The notes beneath the pieces were generated by a model. That model had not been told where the DNA came from. It ran no database searches and saw only the letters and a program-made list of their open reading frames with translations. 64,000 bases of DNA from Hygrophila difformis (lineage: Eukaryota; Streptophyta; Magnoliopsida; Lamiales; Acanthaceae). Positions within the stretch are counted from its first letter, which is position 1. Each line of letters opens with the position of its first letter. A program made the translations under genes and the position numbers. The DNA lies in the NCBI GenBank assembly GCA_030278955.1, contig JAOANR010000004.1, positions 1,860,001 through 1,924,000 on the forward strand, in the 5' to 3' direction. Positions 35,768-46,663 of this stretch are shown piece after piece.

Positions 35768-36958
35768 ATGCCGCCGCGCAGGGGTGGAGAGCCCAGGAAG
35801 AGGGGAAGGCCTCGTAGGAATCAGGGGCCAGCTATTGGGGGTCGTGGACAGTACCATGAGGATGGTGGACTTGGCGATGATCACGTGGAAAATGTTCCAA
35901 TTGAGGAACCTGTAGAGGTGGAGGATGACTTGAACTATGAGGACGAACCAGTGCCTCCACCACCACCGCCACCGGTGCAGATGCCCATTGATCCTCAGTT
36001 TATGCAACATATGTTTAATGCTATGCATGGGATGTATCAGGGGCAGGCGAATCAACCTGCACAACCACCATCCAGATCCGTGGATTACATGCATCTAGCA
36101 AGGCATTATCAACCGCCGGTCTTTAGTGGAGGAGTAGACCCGGTTGCTCTGACCGATTGGATTTATCATATGGAGGAGATCTTCGAGAATATAGACTGCC
36201 CAGAGGATTGGAAGGTCAGGGTGGGACGGCAGTATCTTACTGGACCAGCTCTCCATTGGTGGAGGTCGTGTAAGAATGAGCTTATGGCGAGACCCAACTT
36301 TTCATGGGAAGTTTTCTGTCATGCCTTGAGATCCCACTTTTTCACTACACAGATGATGAATGTTAAAAAGAGGGAATTTCTCAACCTAGAGCAAGCAGGA
36401 AATATGACAGTGTCTGAATACTATGGTCGTTTTGTGGAACTCATGTCGTACGTACCAATGCTAGTTGCTGATGAGGAAGATAAGGTTTCGAGGTTTGTGG
36501 ATGGGTTGAAGGCTGAGATCCGGACTGGGTTTAGCAACCAACATGCCTGCTTAGCTTCAGCATATGATCAGGCTTTATTCATTGAGAGAGCTCGCACTGA
36601 TGCGCAGCGCGTGTGGGCCGCTCGTCGCAGAGATTCGGGGGGACCGAGTAGACCCCAGCATAGGCAGATGAGGCCGAGAAGCGGTGGAAGGACCTCTAGA
36701 CCTCAGACTTATGCACAGCCACCGTATAGAAGCGGACCCCACTGCTGGAATTGCGGACAGCAAGGACATTTGAGGTCACATTGCCCACAGTTGGTAGGTC
36801 AAGTAGGAGGATCTACTTCAGGTGCGTCTGGTGGGAATGCGTCGCGTGGACGAGGTGCAGACAGAGGTCGTGGACCACAGAGGGGCCGTGGGGGTCGCCT
36901 CAATGTGATTGAGCGGGCTGAGCTAGATGGGCGAGATGATGTCAGGACTGGTAAGTAG
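35768..36958 (+). CDS. Chromovirus Gag
   Basis: Starts at ATG 35768 (MPPRRGG); earlier non-ATG starts in the frame are not needed. An Arg/Gly-rich basic N-terminus and a poly-Pro patch are followed by a retrotransposon gag (capsid) domain (ALTDWIYHMEEIF ... FVDGLKAEIRTGF) and the CCHC zinc knuckle CWNCGQQGHLRSHC near 36743-36785, then an RG-rich tail. The frame is 396 codons, closed by TAG 36956-36958 six bases into a consensus donor GTAAGT at 36951. Pol continues in the same frame from about 37017, so gag may be joined to pol by splicing. Confidence 0.93.
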   Translation: MPPRRGGEPRKRGRPRRNQGPAIGGRGQYHEDGGLGDDHVENVPIEEPVEVEDDLNYEDEPVPPPPPPPVQMPIDPQFMQHMFNAMHGMYQGQANQPAQPPSRSVDYMHLARHYQPPVFSGGVDPVALTDWIYHMEEIFENIDCPEDWKVRVGRQYLTGPALHWWRSCKNELMARPNFSWEVFCHALRSHFFTTQMMNVKKREFLNLEQAGNMTVSEYYGRFVELMSYVPMLVADEEDKVSRFVDGLKAEIRTGFSNQHACLASAYDQALFIERARTDAQRVWAARRRDSGGPSRPQHRQMRPRSGGRTSRPQTYAQPPYRSGPHCWNCGQQGHLRSHCPQLVGQVGGSTSGASGGNASRGRGADRGRGPQRGRGGRLNVIERAELDGRDDVRTGK

Positions 36959-37016
36959 CCCATTGTTCAATTTCAATCTTAATCGACTTAACCATCTGTA
37001 ACAAGTGCCCAGGTAG
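36951..37016 (+). other. Possible 66-nt intron between gag and pol
   Basis: Donor G|GTAAGT at 36951 and acceptor GGTAG|T ending at 37016. Removal of exactly 66 nt drops the gag stop and two further TAA codons and leaves gag and pol in one frame. Splice consensus and frame agree, but 66 nt is short for a plant intron and readthrough cannot be excluded. Confidence 0.45.
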
Positions 37017-40000
37017 TGCCTTATGTTATTAAATGCGTAGGTACTATACTAGTTGATAATGTGCCTGCTTATGCCTTATATGATTCGGGTGCATCATGCT
37101 CGTTTATATCATCGGAATTCGTAACCAATAATGATATGGGACCACTGGAGGCTTATCAACTCCCTGTTACACTACCTTCGGGAGACCTCATGCGAAGCCA
37201 GTGGATTAAACCCGATGCACAGATAATCATCAAAGAACGAGAGTTCAGAGCGAATCTAGTGGTGCTAGATTTGGCCGATTTTGACGTGATTTTGGGAATG
37301 GATTGGCTATCTAAGTACCGAGCCAGATTAGACTGTGGGATACCAAGGATTTCCTTCACCGATGAAGAAGGTGAGCAAGTGATTTATTACCCTCCTAACA
37401 TTCGAGTGGTATCTTCTGTCACTTTTGCAGCTTTAATTAGGCAAGGGTATCCAGTATACTTTTGTTCTGTGTGTGAGATGACGCAAGCACCCTCGAATTC
37501 GACAATTACTCAGATTCCTATTGTCTCGGAGTTTCCAGATGTGTTCCCTGATGAGATACCCGGATTTCCGCCTGTCCGGGGGATAGACTTTGTCATTGAC
37601 TTAGTACCGGGAGCGGCACCAGTTGCCAAGGCCCCTTACCGAATGGCTCCTGCCGAGTTGAGGGAGTTGAAGGAACAGCTTAAGGAGTTACTTGATAAAG
37701 GATACATTCAACCTAGCAGTTCGCCTTGGGGAGCACCGGTAATCTTTGTCAAAAAGAAGGACGGAAGCTTACGGATGTGTATTGATTATCGGGGGCTCAA
37801 TCAGATTACAGTCAAGAACCGTTACCCACTGCCGAGGATTGATGACCTATTTGACCAGCTGAAGGGTGCATCCACATTCTCTAAGATCGACTTGAGATCA
37901 GGATACCATCAAATTCGGATGGCAGAGGGAGATCGTGAAAAGACAGCTTTTCGAACGCGGTATGGTCATTTCGAGTTCACAGTAATGCCGTTTGGGCTGA
38001 CTAATGCCCCAGCAGTCTTTATGGACTTGATGCATCGCGTCTTTCGACCTTGGTTAGACGTTTGTGTGGTTGTCTTTATTGATGACATTTTGGTATACTC
38101 TTCCAGTGTAAAGACACACAAGGAACATCTCAGGACAGTGTTGCAGGTGCTTAGGGAGCACAAGTTATATGCCAAACTTTCAAAGTGTGAGTTTTGGTTG
38201 GATAAGGTGGCTTTCCTTGGGCATATTGTGTCAGGCGAAGGAATTTCAGTAGACCCCGCGAAGGTAGAAGCGGTGTTGGAGTGGAATCCTCCAACTAATG
38301 TCAGTGAGGTGCGTAGTTTCCTTGGATTGGTGGGATACTACAGGAGGTTCATTGAAGGGTTCGCTAGCATTGCTCGACCCTTGACTCAGTTATTGAGAAA
38401 GGATGTATTATTTCATTGGAGTGAGGACTGTCAGCGAGCCTTTGATCTATTGAAGAAGAAGGTGACAGAGGCTCCGGTCCTAGTGTTACCTGATGAATCG
38501 GGGGAATATGAGGTATACACAGATGCATCTTATCGAGGACTTGGGTGTGTGCTTATGCAGTATGGCAAGGTGATTGCATATGCCTCTAGGCAATTAAAGC
38601 CTCACGAGCTGAATTACCCGACTCACGACCTGGAGATGGCAGCGGTCGTGCATGCATTAAAAATTTGGAGGCATTATCTTTACGGCGCCAAGTGTCAAAT
38701 CTACTCGGATCATAAGAACCTTAAATGTCTCTACACTGCAGATAAGATGAGCGGTAGGCAAAGAAGGTGGTTAGAGTTTATGCAAGACTACGACACGAGT
38801 ATTCAGTACATAGAAGGGAAAGCCAACCGGGTGGCTGATGCACTAAGTAGGAAAGGACATGTACTGAATTCAATTACTCTCCCTTGGAAGTTAAGGCAAG
38901 AGTTGGACAAGGAAGGTATTGTGGTTGTTCCTTACGACACGATAGCGAGGTTGAATGCTATGACGATGGTGCCATCATTATTCGATGAACTCAGACAAAG
39001 TCAAGCTGTAAGTCAAGAGATGATGCATTTGAAAGCTCAGATTCGCAAGGGTAAAGCGGAAGGCTTTGTGATTGATAGCAAGGATATGATCAAGTTTGGG
39101 GACCGTTGGTGTGTGCCTCCGAAAGATCAGGCGCTGAAAGGAAAAATTATGGAGGAAGCACATTGCACACCTTACTCCGTACATCCGGGAGCAGTAAAGA
39201 TGTACAAGGATTTGAGGCAAAACTATTGGTGGAAAGGCATGAAAAAGGAAGTGGCAGAATTTGTGTCTAGGTGTTCCACTTGCCAGAAGGTGAAAGCCGA
39301 GCACATGAGACCTTCAGGCTTATTACAACCATTGGATGTTCCTACTTGGAAATGGGAATCCATTGCTATGGACTTTGTCACCGGGCTACCCAGGACACGG
39401 AGCAGTTTAGACACTATTTGGGTAGTTGTGGATCGACTAACAAAGAGTGCTGTGTTTATACCAATGAGATTGAACTGGAGCATGCAACAGTTGACTGGCG
39501 CTTACATCCAACATGTGGTTAGACGTTTTGGTATTCCTCGAGAAATCATTTCCGATAGAGATTCCAGATTCCTGTCAAGGTTCTGGAAGGAATTGCAGAC
39601 AGCCTTCGGGACACAGATCAGTATGAGTACTGCGTGGCACCCTCAGACTGATGGACAGACAGAAAGGACCATTAGAACCTTGGAGGATATGTTGAGGGCG
39701 TGTGTGATGGATTTTCAAGGATCGTGGGAGGAACATCTACATTTGGTGGAGTTCTCCTACAACAATAGCTATCACGCGAGTATTCGTATGGCGCCTTTCG
39801 AGGCCTTATACGGAAGAAAGTGCAGGACGCCCTTGTGTTGGAGTGACCCTTCAGAGCGAGTGGTGATGGGTCCTGAACTTATTGAACAGACCACGGAAGT
39901 GGTACGAGTGATCAGAGACAGAATGAAGGAAGCTCAGGATCGTCAGAAGAGTTATGCTGATTTGTCCAGGAGAGACATTGAATTCGAGATTGGAGATTGG

Positions 40001-40420
40001 GTACTCTTGAGAGTGTCACCCATGAGGGGCGTGAGACGATTTGGGAAGAAAGGGAAACTGAGTCCCAGATTTATAGGCCCCTATGAGATCACTAAGAAGA
40101 TTGGAAAAGTCGCTTACCGGTTAGAATTGCCAACTGAGGTGGGAAAGGTGCACAACGTTTTCCACGTTTCTCAGTTGAGGAAGTTTATCTCGGATCCTAA
40201 CAAGGTTATACAACCGGAGGAGGTGGAGTTGGATGACAACCTAGAATACGAAGAATACCCCGTGGCGATCCTTGACACTAAAGAAAAGGTACTTCGCAAG
40301 AAGGTGATCAAAATGGTGAAGGTACTTTGGTCGAGACATGGCGTAGAGGATGCCACTTGGGAGACAGAGGAAAGCATGGCTGGGCGTTATCCTGAATTGG
40401 ATTTGACTTCAATTCAGTGA
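37016..40420 (+). CDS. Chromovirus Pol (PR-RT-RH-INT-chromodomain)
   Basis: Open for 1134 codons. Aspartic protease [11 protein letters not shown] (37075); reverse transcriptase with [29 protein letters not shown] and the catalytic FIDDILVYS (near 38077); RNase H beginning [14 protein letters not shown]; the HHCC zinc finger ([17 protein letters not shown] ... CSTCQ); integrase core D-D-E with [19 protein letters not shown]; and a C-terminal chromodomain-like fold ([16 protein letters not shown]). The product reverse-transcribes and integrates the element, and the chromodomain is thought to steer insertion toward chromatin marks. No ATG is evident in front of the protease, consistent with a gag-pol fusion. 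No stop or frameshift seen. Confidence 0.95.
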   Translation: MPYVIKCVGTILVDNVPAYALYDSGASCSFISSEFVTNNDMGPLEAYQLPVTLPSGDLMRSQWIKPDAQIIIKEREFRANLVVLDLADFDVILGMDWLSKYRARLDCGIPRISFTDEEGEQVIYYPPNIRVVSSVTFAALIRQGYPVYFCSVCEMTQAPSNSTITQIPIVSEFPDVFPDEIPGFPPVRGIDFVIDLVPGAAPVAKAPYRMAPAELRELKEQLKELLDKGYIQPSSSPWGAPVIFVKKKDGSLRMCIDYRGLNQITVKNRYPLPRIDDLFDQLKGASTFSKIDLRSGYHQIRMAEGDREKTAFRTRYGHFEFTVMPFGLTNAPAVFMDLMHRVFRPWLDVCVVVFIDDILVYSSSVKTHKEHLRTVLQVLREHKLYAKLSKCEFWLDKVAFLGHIVSGEGISVDPAKVEAVLEWNPPTNVSEVRSFLGLVGYYRRFIEGFASIARPLTQLLRKDVLFHWSEDCQRAFDLLKKKVTEAPVLVLPDESGEYEVYTDASYRGLGCVLMQYGKVIAYASRQLKPHELNYPTHDLEMAAVVHALKIWRHYLYGAKCQIYSDHKNLKCLYTADKMSGRQRRWLEFMQDYDTSIQYIEGKANRVADALSRKGHVLNSITLPWKLRQELDKEGIVVVPYDTIARLNAMTMVPSLFDELRQSQAVSQEMMHLKAQIRKGKAEGFVIDSKDMIKFGDRWCVPPKDQALKGKIMEEAHCTPYSVHPGAVKMYKDLRQNYWWKGMKKEVAEFVSRCSTCQKVKAEHMRPSGLLQPLDVPTWKWESIAMDFVTGLPRTRSSLDTIWVVVDRLTKSAVFIPMRLNWSMQQLTGAYIQHVVRRFGIPREIISDRDSRFLSRFWKELQTAFGTQISMSTAWHPQTDGQTERTIRTLEDMLRACVMDFQGSWEEHLHLVEFSYNNSYHASIRMAPFEALYGRKCRTPLCWSDPSERVVMGPELIEQTTEVVRVIRDRMKEAQDRQKSYADLSRRDIEFEIGDWVLLRVSPMRGVRRFGKKGKLSPRFIGPYEITKKIGKVAYRLELPTEVGKVHNVFHVSQLRKFISDPNKVIQPEEVELDDNLEYEEYPVAILDTKEKVLRKKVIKMVKVLWSRHGVEDATWETEESMAGRYPELDLTSIQ

Positions 40421-40467
40421 AGTAATGACCTTAATCCATACTGTTTCATTCGAGGACGAATGATCCT

Positions 40468-40480
40468 AAGGGGGAGAGAT
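40468..40480 (+). other. Polypurine tract of the chromovirus
   Basis: Purine-rich AAGGGGGAGAGAT directly before the 3' LTR. Confidence 0.85.
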
Positions 40481-43053
40481 TGTAACACCCCGATTTAATT
40501 AACTCATAATTAATTTAATTTAGTTATGGTTAATTAACAAAAGACGTAGTATGTGGATTATTTTGTAGGGAATGAAGATTTAAGTGGGGGATTAAGTGAG
40601 TTCAACTCACTAGATAATAAGAGTCAAGTGCTCAAATGGGTGCAATGTGGTCAAGACAAGTAGTGTAACTCTTTTAACCCACATTCCGACCCGAACCGAG
40701 ACCTGTGACCCGACCCGGATCCATTTTGACTCTTCAAAATCTGAATTATTGGGTGTTGGAAACCCATTTCTTCATCCTCATCCTTCCATTCCCGTCACCT
40801 CTCTTGAAGGAGATAGGGTTCTTCATTTTGGCTTGGAATTGGTGTTTTCTTCCTCAAATCAAGTTGGGGGATTGCTTATATAAGCTTTGGTAAGTATTTT
40901 CCTAGCTTCTACACTTGATTTTGATGATGTTTGGGTGAGTTTTGGGGTGATGAAAGTTGGTGACGAAAATTGGGTGTTTGTAGAAATTCTTGCTTTTGGT
41001 GTTGAATCGAAGCTTGGATTCTTGTTTGGAGGCTGAATAAGTGTTGAAGGAAGCTAAGGTTAGTACTTGAGACCATTTTGGTGTTGATGATTTCAGTTTT
41101 AGAGCTTCAAATGGTTTCATGATGAAGAAATCATGTTCTTGGATGAATTTTGATGTTTGGAGCTTGATTTCTTGTTATGTAGCTTGGTATTGGTGTTTGG
41201 AGGCGTTGGGGAGCTGTATTGGAAGAGTTTGGATCATCTCAATACCAGGCAAGGGTAGAGATAGGCCTAAATGGGGGCATAATCGGTGGAATGGCCGGAA
41301 ACCGCCATTTCCATCGTTTCTGTTGTGTCGGCGTGCAGTTGGGGCGCCCTTTAGCCAAAACGCGCGCGGGCAGCGCGCGAGAAACACGAACAACGTCGAA
41401 CCGGGAATGGCGCGCTGTTGGCGCGGTTTTCTCAAGAAAACCGCGCGGGGTGCGCGCCGTGCATCCTGTCCGCGCGATTCGTTCGCTCGTTTTCCGGTTC
41501 TTCGTCCTGCGTGTTTCCTTAGTTCTTCTTATGCTTCTAGAATGCCATGACTATCATTATGCTCACAATCTTTGAACCTAGTTGCGATTAGCGGTGATCT
41601 ACTATGCCTTAGTTGAGATCGAGTCTTGCTTCGCTTCTATGTTGATGTGAGTGTTGGTGCCGATATGTGGGGCTTGGCACACCCTTGACACTTAACTCGT
41701 GGTGAGTTGTTTATTTTGTCATGACGCGTAATTTACGTATTGACATGTGTGGAATTGAATCTGATTATGTGTTGGTGCCTATATGTGGGGCTTGGCACAC
41801 CCTTGATACTTAACTCGCGATGTGTTGTTGATGCCGATACGTGGGACTTGGCACACCCCTGATTATACTTAACTCGAGATGAGTTGTTTATTTTGTCCTG
41901 ATGCGTTGATTTACGTATGGACATGTGATTGAATGGGATCTGAATATCTGTGATGATATGTGAATATCTGTGATGATATGTGAATATCTGTGATGATATG
42001 TGAATATCTGTGATGATATGTGAATATCTGTGATGATATGAAATGCCACGACGGTAGGATACGCTATGCTTACGAATCGGTATCCGATGAGGGACATAGT
42101 GGGATCGCTACCCAGAAGCATTGAGACTGAAAAGGATTTATATCCTAGTCTGATTTGGCTAGAAAGGGCTCATGACCCTTAGCCTGACCCGCTTGCCGTA
42201 AGCCACGATCTCAGCTGTTAGTGTCCGCGGCGGGGGCACTGTGGGTATGTCTCTCGACCATTAAGGGGTGTGGACCCTTATATGGGAGGGAATACCGACC
42301 ATGGTACCTAGGTGCGCGCTAGACATGCTTATGTGCTGCATTTAGAGTAGATAGACATCTTAGGTCATAACATTTCATCTCATCATCCATCATTCATCTT
42401 AATTGCTGTGGTTGAAGCACCGGTATGGGACGGTGTGATGTTTACTTATTTGCACTGTTTAATTTTTATGTTACGCCTAACAAATGTTTAAAAACGGAAT
42501 ATATCTCCACCTATATGTCTAAATATACTTCTAGGGAATCAAGTTAATTCTTGTTTCCCCTTATGCCGATTCTTCTATTCTTGCTCAGTACCTTGTACTG
42601 ACCCTTGCTATGTTTTTATGTATAGATATTCCCGGGGAGGACGCAGAGCCTGAGCACGATGTGGGGTTTGGGGATGAGTGATCTACCTAGGGATGCATTA
42701 GCATGTTGTGGACTTATGTGATTGTCTTGAATAATATGCTATGACTCTATTACCTTGTCTCGTACTGCTTGTGGTACCGATCGGTACATTATGTTCTGTC
42801 TTGTGTGTTACTTAATATCTCTGACAGGTTGAGATGAGACTGATATGTCGACTGTTATGTCGCATGAATAAGGCTTGTAAGCCGGACGTCTGTTATAATG
42901 TGAGGTTTCCTTTCTGGATTTGTATTATGATTCATTGGCTTCCTGTTACTTGGCTACGTGTTATTGATCTTAAATTGATTGGCCAACAGTTTAAGAGAGG
43001 TAACACGGCAGTGACGTCACAGAAATTTGGTTTTAAATTTTTGGGGCGTTACA
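40481..43053 (+). repeat. 3' LTR of the chromovirus
   Basis: 2573 bp, nearly identical to the 5' LTR apart from one extra 20-bp unit (five copies at 41941-42040) and about seven single-base differences. Confidence 0.96.
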
Positions 43054-43076
43054 GCAGCGGCCTCCTCATTTTCCAT

Positions 43077-43685
43077 AGATTGAAAAAAATTCCAGACTCA
43101 ATGAGAGGAAATGAAACGAAGCAAAAATGAGTATATAGCGTGTACTTGAAAAGTGTCAAAACTTATAGAAAGCATTCGTTTTGAAAATAGGCATAATGAA
43201 CGGACACGTACGATTACACCGATTACGTTGTCCAATGAGAAATAAAAATATTAATCATCATAATACACTAACTAAATATCAAAATACAAAGCATTTCACC
43301 ACCGCCTAACCCATTAATTATTTTACCAACCAAAATACTTTATTAAATGTAAGATTGATTTGGATTAGACGTGGGACAGAAAATTGAGAAGGGAATGGAG
43401 AGAGGTGCTATTAAATGATAAATATATAACGTGATGCAATTGTTCTTAGATCCAAAGAGAAGGTAGTGGGTTAAAATGATGGAGAATCGGAGCAATCTAG
43501 ATTCAAAATTAATGCGATCATTGAATACGATTTGACAGGCTAAACAAATAAGAATAAAAGGGAAAACAAATCTGAAAAACAAATGACAAATCTGCCTATA
43601 TATATAGAAGTGATACAACATTTTATAATAACACCTTATAAAAGCCATCTCCCAAGCAATACTTAGAATAAAAGGGGAAAAAAAA
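43077..43685. other. Shared upstream region of F2 and orphan copy 2
   Basis: AT-rich sequence between the divergently oriented F-box start (43076, minus) and orphan gene start (43686, plus). It probably holds both promoters. No further gene recognised. Confidence 0.5.
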
Positions 43686-44279
43686 ATGGCTAGCAGCAAT
43701 TGGAGCAATGAGTCTGAAGAAATCAATCTACTTCTTCCGTATGCAGGTATAGAACATATATTCTCATCGAATTAATCAATATTTTTAAATTACTATATTT
43801 TAAGTTTGAATTGGTCTGCGCAGGAACCACTTTCCCAAGAGGGGAAAATGCAGTGGCATGTAAACGCATTCTTAGAAAGATTATTTCGGGACCAAACCCG
43901 AAACTTGCCAAGGACGAAGAAGAGAAGATTAAAGATGTTATAGAATTCTTGGAGAGAGCAGAAAAAGCATGTGAATTTGCAGATGCAGCAAATCATTTCA
44001 TAAAGACGTTGAAGGAAACAACAGAGAAATATAAAGAAAACATCAAGAATTGGCTTGACTATTCCGAGGACAATAATCCCGACATGCTGTACATTCCAAA
44101 ATATATTTTCCTGTCAACGACGGATGAATTAGACATCCTTTGCAATGGTTTGAGTCCTAGATACAAAGAGTTCAATCTGAAAAAAATTTAATAGTTTAGA
44201 ACTGGAATGGGCAAGCAAATGTCGGGAGAAATTCCTCTACATTGCTTTCAGATTTGGAACATATGTAAAAAGAGGGTGA
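43686..44279 (+). pseudogene. Orphan-family protein, copy 2, with a 1-nt frameshift
   Basis: Exon 1 (43686-43746, 61 nt) ends PYA|G and joins exon 2 from 43824 in phase 1, followed by the family FPRG motif, FLE.AE, and KETTEKYKENIKNW. The frame stops at 44189-44191 (142 aa). However, family-like sequence (LELEWASKCREKF, then FGTYVKRG) continues in the next frame to a TGA at 44277-44279. The shift lies at a run of seven A's just before 44190. It is either a real one-base indel that shortens the protein or an assembly error in a homopolymer. Confidence 0.75.
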
Positions 44280-44994
44280 TGTCTAATTTCAATTGTATTT
44301 GGGCCAATGATTTGGTACATTGGTTTCAGATTTGGCATTCTATCAATGAAAATTGGTGTTTGAATTGATTTATAATCTTATGTTTCATAGGATTGTCAAT
44401 TATTTTATCTATAAAATTTTGATGATACAAAAAAATAAATTGTTAAAACATGTAAAATTAAATTCACATAATTATTAGTTAAAGCTAAAATCCCAAATAC
44501 CAAAAAAAGATCTTGATTACTACTAACATTATTTCAAAAATATTTTATCCATTACATCAATTAAATATACAACAAAAAGTGAATTGACAAATATAAATAT
44601 AAAATGTTATATCTTCGAAGATGAATAATTATTTTCTAATCGTTATTTTCATTGAGTAGTGAGAGATTTTGATTTTTTTTTTATTAAACTGTAACATGTG
44701 TAAAACATTTAATTATGTAATTTGAACATTAAAAGAACACCAAGGAAGACCGAAAGCAAAAATTATAAAATAATTTCAGAGACGATTGATTTTTTTTGCA
44801 AAAGGAAATAACAAAATATGAAAAATGCGTTACAAATAACTAAATTGAAATATAATAAATTCAAAAATGCCATACAATACAAAATAGAATCAGAAGGTGA
44901 TGACTTTGGATGGCTCTTAAATAGGAACACATGACATGAAAACGTTGCTATGATAATCGACAGATTGGAGTGAACGTCAGATGAAATGTCCTCG
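44280..44994. other. AT-rich spacer
   Basis: No gene recognised between orphan copy 2 and the RPA fragment. Confidence 0.45.
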
Positions 44995-45510
44995 TCAACG
45001 TGCGGGTGCAATAGTCATTTGATCCACTGACAATGGACGATGGAGGCTTAAATTCTCATTTCGAATTATTACACGAAAGATGAACCTCCTATTTAGCAAC
45101 ATCTGAGATATATAAGAAGGAAAATCTTCTCCCTAAATAGGATACGAAATGTCAAAATGATGAAATTAGAATTAATTGAAAAATATATAAATAAAGAGGG
45201 AATGATTAAAAATCATTATACAGAATACCTCAGTCATTCCATTAATCAAGGTGTTTGCATCAGTAATTAAAATACTTTCGGCCTCTCGATGTCTAATGAG
45301 AAGAGAGCAGGTAGTCGTGCCATCAGAGACAATGATTCTCAATCTATACCGCAACAAAGTGAAATTGAAAAGGTCACCACAATAAGGACAATAAAATTTC
45401 AAACCCATAAGATACTTCCCCTCTCGCTGACAAATAGTGCATGCATAACAATACCAACCGGCAGATTGATCTATACCAACAACAATTGCATTTACATATA
45501 AGGATCCAAC
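44995..45510 (-). pseudogene. Truncated RPA C-terminal fragment
   Basis: Two exons (45510-45229 and 45132-44995) match exons 7 and 8 of the Helitron RPA: the zinc ribbon region (SAGWYCYACTICQRE ... FYCPYC), YRLRIIVSDGTTTCSLL and EDFPSYISQMLLNRRF. The acceptor before 45510, donor after 45229 and phase 0 are conserved. The N-terminal six exons are not recognisable upstream, and the Ser/Asp-rich tail is replaced by an early stop, so it is called a pseudogene. Its divergence from the intact copy is large, so it is not a recent duplicate. Confidence 0.8.
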
Positions 45511-46080
45511 CTAAAAAAAAATGGAATAAATAAAAAACAAAGAAATGAGAGGTTAGCAAAAGAGAAAAAAAAATGTAAAAAAAAATCGACCAATATAATT
45601 CAATATACTTTTATTAGATGGAAGAAAAATTATATCAAGATACCCGTGGAGAAGAAAATATATCCCTAATGGAGGATTGCATTGCAGATGTATGTAATCT
45701 ACAATTACATTCGGTGAATGAAAGTGTACATATATATTATACTACTCTTAATGAAAACGATAAATTATGTTATGTTTATTCAATGTGTGTATTAATTATA
45801 ATTTAAAGTACCAATCACTTGGAAACACAACAACGCGGATTACCCCAACAGGTGTAACATTAGAATTTTGAATACTTAATATTAAAAAAATGTGGACACG
45901 ATCGTACACAAAATGGTATTAATTAATATGACGTTTCATTTTTCCATATGAAATAATGATTGTGACGTTCCATATCTTTGAATATTGTTTATATATATGT
46001 GAATAATGTTTCGTAAGAACATCATAACAAATAACAAAACCACAAAAGAAGAGGATAGCTCTACGGTATCTAAAATCAAG

Positions 46081-46663
46081 ATGGCTCCGATATACTGGAC
46101 ACTACAGATATCAGCAATAAATCGTCTCATACCATACGCAGGTAGACATCATTTCGATAAAATTATATTTGAGTGTTCATTACTTTTAACGTTTTACACG
46201 ATTGTGTTTAGGTTTAAACTTTCCTAGAGGGTCGGATGCAGTTGCATGCAGAGACATATTGGCGAAAATTTTATCGGACAATGAACCTGGGCTCGGCACG
46301 GCGGATAAAAGAAAGTTCGTTAGAATTATCGAATTCCTAGAGACTGCAATTAAGGAAAGTGAGCTCGCAGATGAAACGACAAACTTCACCAACAATCTCA
46401 AGGAAACGGTTACTCGTTATAAAGAAAACGTAAAGAATTGGATTGCATTTACTGAATCGAAGCCCGATTTCATATATGTTCCAAAGAATATTTTAATTCA
46501 AAGCACGGATGAATTGGACAACCTCTGCAAACGTATGACGGCACTATATGAAGACTATCCAGCGAAGAAAAATAATGAATTGCAAATGTTATGGGAAAAA
46601 GAAATTAGGAAGAAACTGCTCAACATATCTTGTAAATTCGGTAGTAACCTTAAAAAAGATTGA
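46081..46663 (+). CDS. Orphan-family protein, copy 3, two exons
   Basis: Exon 1 (46081-46141, 61 nt, ends PYA|G) and exon 2 (46212-46663, 452 nt) join in phase 1 to give 170 aa. An in-frame upstream ATG at 46006 would add 25 residues. 46081 is chosen because exon 1 then equals the 61 nt of copy 2. Motifs: FPRGSDAVACRDIL, EFLETAIKESELAD, VTRYKENVKNWIA, IQSTDELDNLC and a Lys-rich end. No known domain recognised. Intact and the best-preserved member. Confidence 0.78.

Larger units (their letters stand above)
32914..43053 (+). mobile_element. Tekay/Del-type chromovirus (Ty3/gypsy), complete and young
   Basis: LTRs 32914-35466 and 40481-43053, flanked by GCAGC (32909-32913 and 43054-43058). The tRNA-iMet-type PBS starts at 35469, gag and pol are open, and a polypurine tract precedes the 3' LTR. 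Pol order is protease, reverse transcriptase, RNase H, integrase, with a chromodomain-like C-terminus, as in Tekay/Del chromoviruses. By eye the LTRs differ at about seven positions plus one 20-bp repeat unit, so insertion was very recent. The GC-rich, well-preserved coding part contrasts with the AT-rich surroundings. Confidence 0.96.
31908..43076 (-). pseudogene. F-box gene F2, split by a retrotransposon in exon 1
   Basis: Exons 2-4 (32798-32706, 32598-32433, 32327-31908) are intact. Exon 1 starts at ATG 43076 on the far side of the inserted element and resumes at 32913-32906. With one copy of the GCAGC duplication removed, exon 1 is 26 nt and the joined gene is 705 nt (234 aa) in frame, with phases matching the paralogues. 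The F-box (VDLPIDVLGNILSRISSES) and the C-terminal CLKCIATTECRAF motif are present. As it stands the gene has a 10.1-kb insertion in its coding sequence and is presumably null, unless a product starts within exon 2. The disrupted state looks very recent because the other exons show no decay. Confidence 0.88.

Noticed and set aside
45618..45806. Possible further upstream exon of the RPA fragment
   Set aside because: Only a few residues could be matched to RPA exon 6 on the minus strand; not enough to support it.
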